Assembly (NCBI GenBank): GCA_009918675.1
Contig: RGDM01000004.1
Location: 1 to 64,000 of the forward strand
Length of the DNA: 64,000 nucleotides
Direction: 5' to 3'
From: a bacterium
GTDB lineage: Bacteria > Bdellovibrionota_B > Oligoflexia > Silvanigrellales > Silvanigrellaceae
The notes under the pieces were generated by a model that was given only the letters and a program-made list of their open reading frames with translations, made no database searches and was not told the origin of the DNA. A program made the position numbers and the translations under genes. This document shows, in pieces, positions 26,346-34,070 of the stretch. The first letter of the stretch is position 1. Each line of letters begins with the position of its first letter.

Positions 26346-27599
26346 ATGTCTTGCGCGTGCAGAACAAGAGTTCGGCTCTTATCAATGTTTACAATTTTGA
26401 ACATGCTGAGCTTTCTTTTCGTGAGCTGCCGAGAGTTTTCGCCGGGAACACCAGGTCTCGACGCCCAACCTTGCGGTCGAGCTCAGAGCCCCGACTTGAA
26501 TGAGCTCAATGGACTGCTTTGGACAGCCGGAACTCCGACCACTGCGAATGTCGTCTGCGGAGTGCGAAATGGACAATGGATGGTGGTTCAGACGCTTGAT
26601 CCCGACAGTCGCGATCCCATCCTTTGGCACGATGAATCTTCGAATCTAAATCTACTTGTTGAGCGTTTTTCCGGGCGACAAGCTCGCGCTACACGTGTCA
26701 CCGGATGGAATTCAGAATTTCAGATGATTGGCCAACGCGGCGACTGGCCGAAAAATATTTATTCTGCGCTTCGCATGACTCACGAGAGTTTAGCAATCAC
26801 GGGGTTCGATGAGGGAGTTGTCGAAGGCGTTTCGCTCGGACGAGAGAATTTTGCATCTCGAACCGGACCCATTGCACAGAGCATCAACAACACACTTCAA
26901 GATGCGCGCGCACATCCTGTCTTGGCGCTGCGCTCGGGAACTTGGATTGCTGCGCTTGAGAGTGGGTACGACCTTGTGAACTTCAAACCAACGCAAGTGA
27001 AGGCATATGTTTCGTCAACCGTGGATGAGGGAAAGCAAACTGTTCAAGAGATTCGAGACACCTCCTCACAAACAACCTGTGTCAACGCATATCAGTCGAT
27101 TTTGCTTTCGGCTTCGAACGCAATTGTCAGCTGCAATCCTCAATATTATGGACCGCAAAAAGGGCAGCGGCTGAGTGTTTTTGCTGTTGAACTTACCCCA
27201 CAAGGTGAAATTGTTTCGCGAGAGCTATTGAGCCGCGATGGAGGTGAAGTGCAGCGCATTGATCTGTGGGGTTATAGCAAAGCTCAATTGCGAGTTGCCA
27301 TTGCATTGAGGCGAACCACTGCGACAGATTATCAAGGAGAAGTGTTTCAATCGGGTTGGCTGAATCTTGCGCGCAATGTGTTCGAGATCGACTCACGCGT
27401 CCGCGGGCCTGTCTATAGTCTGCCAGGAAAAGACAAAATCACCCTCTCATGTCAGGCTAAATCTGAATTCTGCAAAGAAGGGCAGTTCTCGATTTTGAAA
27501 GAAAGTGAATTACTCAGCACGACTGGCTTTATCAAACAGATTGACGCGGGTGAACAGCTTCCATTTCAGGCATTTCCGCAGGATATTCCGGCTCTATGA
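26346..27599 (+). CDS. Unknown lipoprotein between receptor and TonB-like gene
   Basis: A 417-residue lipoprotein of unknown family. From ATG 26346 (GGAGAG 7 bases upstream) an Arg-rich n-region precedes a hydrophobic core and the lipobox FVSC (Cys28). The mature protein looks like a beta-rich domain with pairs of Cys (for example VVCGVRNG, TTCVN, VSCNP, LSCQAKSEFC) that may form disulfides. It lies 45 bases after the receptor stop and overlaps the TonB-like gene by 4 bp. It may be a surface or periplasmic partner of the receptor, like lipoproteins that accompany some TonB-dependent transporters. Confidence 0.8.
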   Translation: MSCACRTRVRLLSMFTILNMLSFLFVSCREFSPGTPGLDAQPCGRAQSPDLNELNGLLWTAGTPTTANVVCGVRNGQWMVVQTLDPDSRDPILWHDESSNLNLLVERFSGRQARATRVTGWNSEFQMIGQRGDWPKNIYSALRMTHESLAITGFDEGVVEGVSLGRENFASRTGPIAQSINNTLQDARAHPVLALRSGTWIAALESGYDLVNFKPTQVKAYVSSTVDEGKQTVQEIRDTSSQTTCVNAYQSILLSASNAIVSCNPQYYGPQKGQRLSVFAVELTPQGEIVSRELLSRDGGEVQRIDLWGYSKAQLRVAIALRRTTATDYQGEVFQSGWLNLARNVFEIDSRVRGPVYSLPGKDKITLSCQAKSEFCKEGQFSILKESELLSTTGFIKQIDAGEQLPFQAFPQDIPAL

Positions 27600-28366
27600 A
27601 AATTCCTTTGTTACAACTGAGCTTGTTGTCTTCGGTGGTTTTGCATGGCGCATTGCTTTGTGTGATCAAAGCAAAAAGCGTTGGCCTGGCTGTTGCTCAT
27701 CCGCAGGCGTATCATCCAGCCGTTGTTGTCTCTTTGCACCGTGCAGTGCCCTCTCAAGCTTCTCAAAATGCGAAAGAGATGGGTCTTGTGGTGGCAAGTT
27801 CGGTTCATCGCAAAGTCGTAGATTCCCGCATAACAACTGAAAATATCCTGAGTTCTTCAACTCAGTTTGCCGAGATTGGCGTTGGGGAGCAGGCGCTGCA
27901 GGAAGAGAGAGTCGAAGAAAACCAAAATGCAGAAAATAGAAAATCGCTGCCACTGTTGCCTCAACAAAATCAGATCGATTTCGGTAAAAAGCCCGAAAAT
28001 TCTGTTCCGCAAATTGTGCAAGAGATGTTATCGCCTTGCCAGCTGATTCGTTTGCCCGAGCATTGGCTTTCGCGCGGCGATTTCTTGCCAAGGCGCTACA
28101 AATTCGCAGTTTCTTTTGCCTCGTTCGACGACTCCCAGGCACCGTTTAATGAATTGCATTTGCAACCCGACTCTGACCCGCTTCCGTTTGCCGACAACTA
28201 CATTGAGAAAGCTTTTGTAAACTGCGTGCGAAAGCTGGACACTGCGCAAAGACTGGCGATGCGCGCGAGCCTTCAGGCATTGAATCCTGAGCCAGGGAAG
28301 GCATACTCTATCAAGATTGAATTTCTGACAGCCCACTCCCCAGTGTCTCTGCCTCAAGGAATATGA
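27596..28366 (+). CDS. tonB: TonB-like energy-transducing protein
   Basis: A 256-residue protein with one N-terminal transmembrane segment (residues 5-25). The segment contains Ser13-Val-Val-Leu-His17-Gly-Ala, the SxxxH pattern that in E. coli TonB contacts ExbB/ExbD. A 130-residue linker follows that is polar rather than Pro-rich. The C-terminal 100 residues include two cysteines, an acidic loop, and AYSIKIEFLTA, which could be the TonB C-terminal beta strand. Membership is inferred from the SxxxH motif and from the receptor two genes upstream. No exbB or exbD is in the window. Confidence 0.65.
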   Translation: MKIPLLQLSLLSSVVLHGALLCVIKAKSVGLAVAHPQAYHPAVVVSLHRAVPSQASQNAKEMGLVVASSVHRKVVDSRITTENILSSSTQFAEIGVGEQALQEERVEENQNAENRKSLPLLPQQNQIDFGKKPENSVPQIVQEMLSPCQLIRLPEHWLSRGDFLPRRYKFAVSFASFDDSQAPFNELHLQPDSDPLPFADNYIEKAFVNCVRKLDTAQRLAMRASLQALNPEPGKAYSIKIEFLTAHSPVSLPQGI

Positions 28367-28370
28367 CACA

Positions 28371-29873
28371 ATGCAAAGTCAACTCACACTCACCCAACTC
28401 GCTCTCGAAATGCAGAATTGTTCTGTTTTTGTTATCGGCGATCTTCTTCTTGATTGCTATATTCAAGGTTCTGTTTCGCGCCTTTCTCCAGAAGCTCCTG
28501 TACCCGTTGTACTTGAAGGCGATCGCAAATATCTGTTGGGTGGTGCCGCAAACGTTGCTGCAAATATCGCAACTTTAGGTGCGCGCGCGGTTTTGTGTGG
28601 TCGGCTTGGACGTGATTCCGATGCGGGCTTTGTTCGCGAGCTGTGCCAAAATCTTGGAATTGAAACTCACGCGATCGTTGAGTCTGAAACTCTTCCGACA
28701 ATTCGTAAAACTCGCATACTTGCCGGCTATCAACAACTTGTTCGAGTGGATCGCGAACAGATCGCTCCATTGAGTTCGGCTGAAGAACAAAAGATAGTCC
28801 TTCATTTTGAGAGATATCTTGCGCAAAACGGAGCAAAAGTATTGGTGCTCTCGGATTATGGCAAAGGTGTTCTGACCCATCAACTCTGTCGGCGCTTGAT
28901 AGAAATTGCGCGTTCTAATCGCATTCCTGTTGTCACAGATCCCAAATCAAACGACCTGTCTCGCTATCACGGGACAACCCTCATCAAGCCAAATCTAAAA
29001 GAGGGTCGAGAACTTCTCCGCGCGTGCGAACCCACATTATCGCTTCACCATTTTGATGAGGAAGTTGATGCCATTTGTGAAACTATCGTTCGTCAAGCGG
29101 GTGCCGATGCGGTTGTATTGAGTCTCTCCGAACACGGTGTGGCGTTGAAAAATGCGTCGCAACCATCAACCCAGCGCTTTGCCTCGCGGGCTTTGCAGGT
29201 CGCCGATGTCTCTGGTGCCGGCGATACCATGGTTGCTTTTCTTGCGCTCGCTGTTGGGGTTGGGGCATCGTTCGCGCGTGCCACAGAAATTGCGAACGTG
29301 GGCGCGGCTCTCGTGTGCGCAAAGTTGGGAACTGCAACACTCACTTTGTCTGAAGTTCTTCAGGCACTCACCTCCGACCCAACTCTGCGCGCAACCCGTT
29401 CACCAAAAATTCTCGCTCCAGAGAATCTCTCCGCGTTGGCGCAGACGTTGCGTCGCAACGGACGGCAAATCGTATTCACAAATGGTTGTTTCGATCTGCT
29501 CCACATGGGCCACGTCGATTTACTTGAGCGCGCGCGCGCCTTGGGTGACGTGCTTGTTGTCGGCTTGAACACAGATGAGTCGATTCGCCGATTGAAAGGC
29601 CCAGAGCGACCCGTGCAAACCTTTGAAAGTCGCTCACGCGTTCTTGCCGGGCTCGCATCGGTGGATTTTGTCATAGGTTTTGCCGAAAATACTCCAATCG
29701 AACTGATCAGAACCCTCGCCCCTCACATTCTGGTCAAAGGCGGCGATTACAACATCGATTCAGTTGTTGGTGCATCGATTGTTCAGGAAGCCGGTGGTCG
29801 GGTCGAAATCCTTTCGCTTGTTCCTGGTCACAGCACAACCGGGCTTGTAGAGAAAGCCCGCACGTCTGTCTGA
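28371..29873 (+). CDS. hldE: Bifunctional heptose 7-phosphate kinase / heptose 1-phosphate adenylyltransferase
   Basis: HldE makes ADP-D-glycero-beta-D-manno-heptose for the LPS inner core. The 500 residues are full length for the fused form. The N-terminal ribokinase-like domain has GGAANVAANIATLG and the catalytic VSGAGDTMVAF. The C-terminal nucleotidyltransferase domain has FTNGCFDLLHMGHVDLL with the HxGH signature, and LKGGDYN. It is 4 bases after the TonB-like gene. The presence of HldE argues strongly for an LPS-containing Gram-negative host. Confidence 0.96.
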   Translation: MQSQLTLTQLALEMQNCSVFVIGDLLLDCYIQGSVSRLSPEAPVPVVLEGDRKYLLGGAANVAANIATLGARAVLCGRLGRDSDAGFVRELCQNLGIETHAIVESETLPTIRKTRILAGYQQLVRVDREQIAPLSSAEEQKIVLHFERYLAQNGAKVLVLSDYGKGVLTHQLCRRLIEIARSNRIPVVTDPKSNDLSRYHGTTLIKPNLKEGRELLRACEPTLSLHHFDEEVDAICETIVRQAGADAVVLSLSEHGVALKNASQPSTQRFASRALQVADVSGAGDTMVAFLALAVGVGASFARATEIANVGAALVCAKLGTATLTLSEVLQALTSDPTLRATRSPKILAPENLSALAQTLRRNGRQIVFTNGCFDLLHMGHVDLLERARALGDVLVVGLNTDESIRRLKGPERPVQTFESRSRVLAGLASVDFVIGFAENTPIELIRTLAPHILVKGGDYNIDSVVGASIVQEAGGRVEILSLVPGHSTTGLVEKARTSV

Positions 29874-29875
29874 GG

Positions 29876-31339
29876 TCAATCGTGCAGAAAATCGTGCGGC
29901 ATGAAGTCGCGTGTGCTGCGGAAGCTAAAGTTTGGCGAATAGTTCACCAGATTGGTGAGCTTACTTGTATATAAACAAGCATAGTTTTCCACCTGTGCTG
30001 CAAAGCGCGAGTTTTGGTGACCCGTTTTCATCAGTTGTCCCCAAACGGGATGGAAGTTTTGATGATATCGTTTCATGCTTTTGCGCAGTGCTTCTCGAGT
30101 TGAATCGCGCTTTTTCGCTATTGATGTTAACGAACTTTGAATTTGGCTGATCTGTTGCGCTTGATTTGTTTTTGCCTTGCCTGTGTGAGCTATCTTTGGA
30201 GACTCCAATTCAAGCTGCAATCGTTGCAGCTCATCATCAAGTCCATCTTTAATTTCAAGAAGCTCTTCGTAGCGCCTGAATTCATCTTTGAAACGTACCA
30301 GTGCATTGAGCTCTGACTCAAGTTCATTAACAACCAGCATTGTTCGCCAGCCTAATTCCTTTTTACTGCGCAAAATATCGCCATAGATGTGGTCGCCCAC
30401 ATAGAGAATTTCTGGGCCAGAATTAACGCCCAGTCGGTCGTGTAACTGTTTGAAATTTCCGCCCTGAAAGATTTTCGAGTCTGGATTTAGAATGCCATCC
30501 GTGTTCTTCAGAAGCCCGGTGTCTGGATTCACTTCATAGAGAGGGTTTGGTGACATGAAAAACGAAGGTTTTGCCGCACCTGTGACAATAACGTCGAAAC
30601 ATTCAGTCCAATCGAGTGTGAGTTGCCGTGTATCGTTGCCAAAAATATAGTTCATCACAACGTGGGTGTAATCCCACAGACTGTTGGTAACCACGAAAAC
30701 TTTCCGGCCCGACTGGCGCAATCGTAAAAGTGTTTCGCGCAGGCGCGGGTCGCGTTGAATAAATAGCGATGGGTTTTGTGCAACTTTGTGTTTGATACTT
30801 CCATCACGATGACAAAGGTCGATTGCGTGACGCACGTCGCGGTAAATCTCCATCGGAGTTTTACTGATTTCTTTTGGATGCTTTTCTTTTAAATCGATCA
30901 GTTGTGCGAATAAATACGCATCGGCAAGTGTGAAGAGGGTATCTATGAGCGCGTAATCCGGTTCTTCGTACGATTGGATAAGGGAGGCGTCATAAAGAGA
31001 TCTGCGCTCCTCACGGCTCAATTCGCGAAAACCATGATATGCAACTTTGACGTAGCGATGGCGGTCGAGCTTGATGATATTCCCGCGTTGTTTGTCAATC
31101 GCGAGGCCTCGAATCATGTAATCGGTATCAAAAGTCCAGCTCAGCATTGATTCTGGATAACCTATATTGACGAGTTTTTTGAGTGTCTCCTGATAAGCAA
31201 GAACTTCGAATTCCTCTGGTTTATAGAGGGCCATGGTGTAGTCCATGTCTAAGCCAATGGCTTTTATATTGCGCATGTTAAGAGAGCGATTGCAGTAAAT
31301 TCGCTGTTTAACGTCAATGTCTGACAAAGAGACATGCAT
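29876..31339 (-). CDS. HAD-family IMP/GMP-type 5'-nucleotidase
   Basis: A cytoplasmic HAD hydrolase of 487 residues similar to the cytosolic purine 5'-nucleotidase family (HAD-IG). Motif I is GLDMDYTMALY with the nucleophile Asp and the acid/base Asp two residues on. Motif II is VFVVTNSLWDYTHVVMNY. Motif IV is EILYVGDHIYGDI with the metal-binding aspartates. A coiled-coil helical region follows the core. I prefer ATG 31339, preceded by AAAGGA, over the TTG at 31357. It follows a PilZ protein on the same strand, with 14 bases between them. Substrate preference (IMP, GMP) is inferred from the family. Confidence 0.85.
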   Translation of the reverse strand: MHVSLSDIDVKQRIYCNRSLNMRNIKAIGLDMDYTMALYKPEEFEVLAYQETLKKLVNIGYPESMLSWTFDTDYMIRGLAIDKQRGNIIKLDRHRYVKVAYHGFRELSREERRSLYDASLIQSYEEPDYALIDTLFTLADAYLFAQLIDLKEKHPKEISKTPMEIYRDVRHAIDLCHRDGSIKHKVAQNPSLFIQRDPRLRETLLRLRQSGRKVFVVTNSLWDYTHVVMNYIFGNDTRQLTLDWTECFDVIVTGAAKPSFFMSPNPLYEVNPDTGLLKNTDGILNPDSKIFQGGNFKQLHDRLGVNSGPEILYVGDHIYGDILRSKKELGWRTMLVVNELESELNALVRFKDEFRRYEELLEIKDGLDDELQRLQLELESPKIAHTGKAKTNQAQQISQIQSSLTSIAKKRDSTREALRKSMKRYHQNFHPVWGQLMKTGHQNSRFAAQVENYACLYTSKLTNLVNYSPNFSFRSTRDFMPHDFLHD

Positions 31340-31353
31340 CTGTGCAAGTCCTT

Positions 31354-31956
31354 TCAAGGAGTGCTGATGAACTGAACGCCAACTTGATGAAAGTGACGCC
31401 CGCTTTCTTCAAAAATCTGTTTAATATAGATAACTCTTCCACTTTTTAACTCTGATTCACGTCCTGCCTGAATGAGCTGCATCTGCGAAAGTATTCGCCC
31501 TGGTTGCATCAATCGGGTTTGTCCACGTGCTCGAAAACTCAATCCTCCCTTGGATAAGTCGTAGAGTCGTCGGCGCAGCTGTGTGCCTGCATCAAACGGA
31601 TGGTGGATAACAATTTCTGCATGTTCTTCGGTTGAAAACACATGGCGCTCGTCGCTGCGGGATTGCGGCAAAACACTGATGTGATGAGTAGGGAAGCGGA
31701 TGTCGGTTCCGTGTGCGAAAAGCGCCGCACTCACCAATTGGTAGTTCTCACAAACCAGTGAAAACTCAGTTGAGTTTACAATCTCAGGCAGAATATCGAC
31801 CGGGATTGAATTTCTGAAAATAATTGCTTCATCTGTCATAGCGACTGGCGTGCAAAGAAAAGACACAGATTTTCCGCGCGGAGATAAAATAAGAGGGCGT
31901 TTTGACGTAATGACTTGGGCAAAGACAGAAGAAAAGTCGTCCTTTGAAATTTTCAA
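31354..31956 (-). CDS. PilZ-domain protein (c-di-GMP effector)
   Basis: A 200-residue soluble protein. The C-terminal half is a PilZ domain with a complete c-di-GMP signature: RxxxR at Arg100-Arg104, and DxSxxG at Asp133, Ser135 and Gly138 (DLSKGGLSF). The N-terminal 95 residues could be a YcgR-type N-domain. It sits 1 base after a gene for an outer-membrane-type protein and precedes the 5'-nucleotidase. Flagellar or surface functions are the usual targets, but none is adjacent. Confidence 0.83.
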   Translation of the reverse strand: MKISKDDFSSVFAQVITSKRPLILSPRGKSVSFLCTPVAMTDEAIIFRNSIPVDILPEIVNSTEFSLVCENYQLVSAALFAHGTDIRFPTHHISVLPQSRSDERHVFSTEEHAEIVIHHPFDAGTQLRRRLYDLSKGGLSFRARGQTRLMQPGRILSQMQLIQAGRESELKSGRVIYIKQIFEESGRHFHQVGVQFISTP

Positions 31957-31957
31957 T

Positions 31958-33370
31958 TCAGTTCTCCTCTGAAGAAAGTGAATCGGAAAATCTGTCCAGT
32001 CGGCGGAGCACTGGCCGGTTTAATGGCCAACTGTAATTTAGCCCACCTTGGAACAACATTTTTGAACCGGAGAAATCGCTCAGCGTTGATTGCGTTGATT
32101 CAAAACCAACAAGAAAAGAAAATCTCCAGTGCTTGCTGATATCCAGATACGCCGTTCCACCGCTGCCAATAATCGAATCGCTTCTGTCTTGAAGCGTCGC
32201 ATTTCCATCTTTAACGTTGTCAATTTTAATCCGCGGCAGAGTGAAAGTGTCGCGATCGTATTTTATGTATGGTTGCATACGTATGTTCCATGCAATTGGA
32301 AAGTCGAGGGTTGCCCGCGCACCCATTCGGTTCGAATCATTTTGAATGGAGGCTGATTTTTTGCGTGTGTAGTTAACGTTCAGATTCGCCGTTGATGAAA
32401 TACTTGGCAAATAAAATAAGTTATCTTCAACTAAAGCAAAAACGATGCCTCGCCCTGCTCGTTTTAATGACCAAGTCGTGAAAGAAGTTCGCGGGTCTTC
32501 TTTGTTAATTTCGGTGCGCATGGGTGAATAGAGGGTTGCGATATAAGTTCCCGGAATTCGCCATTGCACCCAGGGTACAACTTGTTCCACGTTGCGTACG
32601 TTGTCGGTCATTTCGTTTGGCGCACCAAGAAAACTCGCCCTCGACCCAACAAACTCGAAATCCAGCAATCCATGCAGACCGAATTGAAATGGAGTCATCG
32701 AATAGCGGACCTCGGCAACGAGCTCATGCGAGCGCAGCATGTCGCGGGTGGGGAAAATAAAATCAGCCGACTTGAAGGTTTTGAACCAGTTTCCAAAGCG
32801 ATCAAGTTGTTCTTGGTTCGTGCGAAGATTTTGTGAATATCGGTAGTGAGTCGTGAAGGAAACGCTGTTTCGTTTGATAGGACCCCATCCGGCTGCGCCT
32901 TGCAGAAACAGGGCCCAGCGAGGCTCGTCAATAGTCTTTTTGCAGTTGTCATTGCATTCGGCAGCACCTGGGTCGTTGCGTGAAAGCAGTTCGTAGCCAA
33001 AGGCTGACCCGGCCGAAGCATACCAATTCTTGGTCCCCGCAAAGTCTTCTTTCGCGCGAAGATGAGGCGGGAGTTCGGCTGGTTGACCAAGGGGATTCTG
33101 ATTGCGCAGGGGTTGTGCTGGCGCAACGGGCGGCCAAGCGCCTGGTGGTCGCTGATTCGAGGGCAATTGGATTGCAGGCCGCTGGGGCACCGGCAACATC
33201 TGCTGCGGATAGGGCTGACGTTGAGTTGCTGGAGGTTGAGAAGTCAATGGTGCTGAGTACGAAGGTCTGCGCGCGCGACGGCGTTGATAGTCAGTAGGAT
33301 ATGATTGTGCCCAGGCTGTCGGTGTTAGCAGCAAGGTGGCCAGAGCAAGGGATATATTCTGTACCGACAA
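31958..33370 (-). CDS. Outer-membrane beta-barrel-type protein with Pro/Gln-rich N-terminus
   Basis: A 470-residue exported protein. The start is TTG, preceded by AGGAG about 12 bases away. The signal peptide is clear (LALATLLLTPTAWAQ). Residues 22-110 are rich in Pro, Gln and Arg and look disordered, a candidate peptidoglycan- or surface-facing linker. The remainder alternates short amphipathic strands (RFSFLVGFESTQSTLSD, GLNYSWPLNRPVL) as in a barrel of about 12-16 strands. The function is unknown. It is the first gene of a likely operon with the PilZ protein. Confidence 0.78.
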   Translation of the reverse strand: MSVQNISLALATLLLTPTAWAQSYPTDYQRRRARRPSYSAPLTSQPPATQRQPYPQQMLPVPQRPAIQLPSNQRPPGAWPPVAPAQPLRNQNPLGQPAELPPHLRAKEDFAGTKNWYASAGSAFGYELLSRNDPGAAECNDNCKKTIDEPRWALFLQGAAGWGPIKRNSVSFTTHYRYSQNLRTNQEQLDRFGNWFKTFKSADFIFPTRDMLRSHELVAEVRYSMTPFQFGLHGLLDFEFVGSRASFLGAPNEMTDNVRNVEQVVPWVQWRIPGTYIATLYSPMRTEINKEDPRTSFTTWSLKRAGRGIVFALVEDNLFYLPSISSTANLNVNYTRKKSASIQNDSNRMGARATLDFPIAWNIRMQPYIKYDRDTFTLPRIKIDNVKDGNATLQDRSDSIIGSGGTAYLDISKHWRFSFLVGFESTQSTLSDFSGSKMLFQGGLNYSWPLNRPVLRRLDRFSDSLSSEEN

Positions 33371-33439
33371 CGTCAGAGAATTCTCCTAAATAAGATTTCT
33401 GAAGGGAGCTTGGCTATGCTAACTCCGAATTGTCCGAAG

Positions 33440-33459
33440 TGAAACACGTGAGTGTTTCA
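33440..33459. promoter_or_regulatory. Perfect 8-bp palindrome upstream of efflux genes, candidate operator
   Basis: TGAAACAC and its exact reverse complement GTGTTTCA flank GTGA. It lies 42 bases upstream of the adaptor start and 70 bases upstream of the divergent gene. The symmetry and size are typical of a TetR/MarR-type site, but no regulator gene is adjacent. Confidence 0.5.
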
Positions 33460-33500
33460 ACTGCATACATTCCCAGCGACGACATCCCTTGGGAGGCTTC

Positions 33501-34058
33501 ATGCGTCAAATTTCCACTTTGTCTGTTCTATTTTTGTCAGCATTTTTTACGTCGCCGCTGGCACTTGGTAAGCAGCCTTGTATCACTCGCCAAGAGCTGA
33601 CAGCTCGCTCTACCGGCATAGTTTCTCGCTATCATGCATCCAACGGCGATACTGTGCGAAAGGGTGACCCCGTCATTGAATTTGATTCCAGACTTCTGCG
33701 AGCTGGTTACAAGGAAGCACAAGCGGCCCTGGATGCAGCGAAAGGGAATGAAGAGCTTGCGGTTGATGCTCTGACGCGACTTGAGAAACTACAGGGCAGT
33801 GAGGCAGTCACGGCGCAACAAATTGCCGAAGCAAAAATTCGTGTTGGTCAGGCACGTGCCCTAAAGCGGCAGGCCGAGGCTGCGACGGAACGAGTGAAGG
33901 TACAACTCGAGGACACACTTTTGCGCTCTGAAGTTGCGGGTCGAGTGCAGGGATTGCCAACAATTTTGGGTATGGTTGTGCAAGTGGGGCAATCTCTGGG
34001 CAGTATCGAAGTGACTCAGCAAAACTGTTCGGCGACACCTTCTGTTAAAAGCAATTAA
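33501..34058 (+). CDS. Short periplasmic adaptor (membrane fusion protein) of an RND pump
   Basis: A 185-residue exported protein. The signal peptide (LSVLFLSAFFTSPLALG) is followed by a split lipoyl/barrel-sandwich domain: TARSTGIVSRYHASNGDTVRKGDPVIEFD, then a short helical hairpin (Lys/Ala/Glu-rich, about residues 70-135), then LLRSEVAGRVQGLPTILGMVVQVGQSLGSIE. It lacks the beta-barrel and membrane-proximal domains of normal adaptors (about 370 residues). It lies 12 bases before the pump gene. ATG 33501 is preceded by GGGAGG. Confidence 0.8.
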   Translation: MRQISTLSVLFLSAFFTSPLALGKQPCITRQELTARSTGIVSRYHASNGDTVRKGDPVIEFDSRLLRAGYKEAQAALDAAKGNEELAVDALTRLEKLQGSEAVTAQQIAEAKIRVGQARALKRQAEAATERVKVQLEDTLLRSEVAGRVQGLPTILGMVVQVGQSLGSIEVTQQNCSATPSVKSN

Positions 34059-34070
34059 AGGACATTTGAA

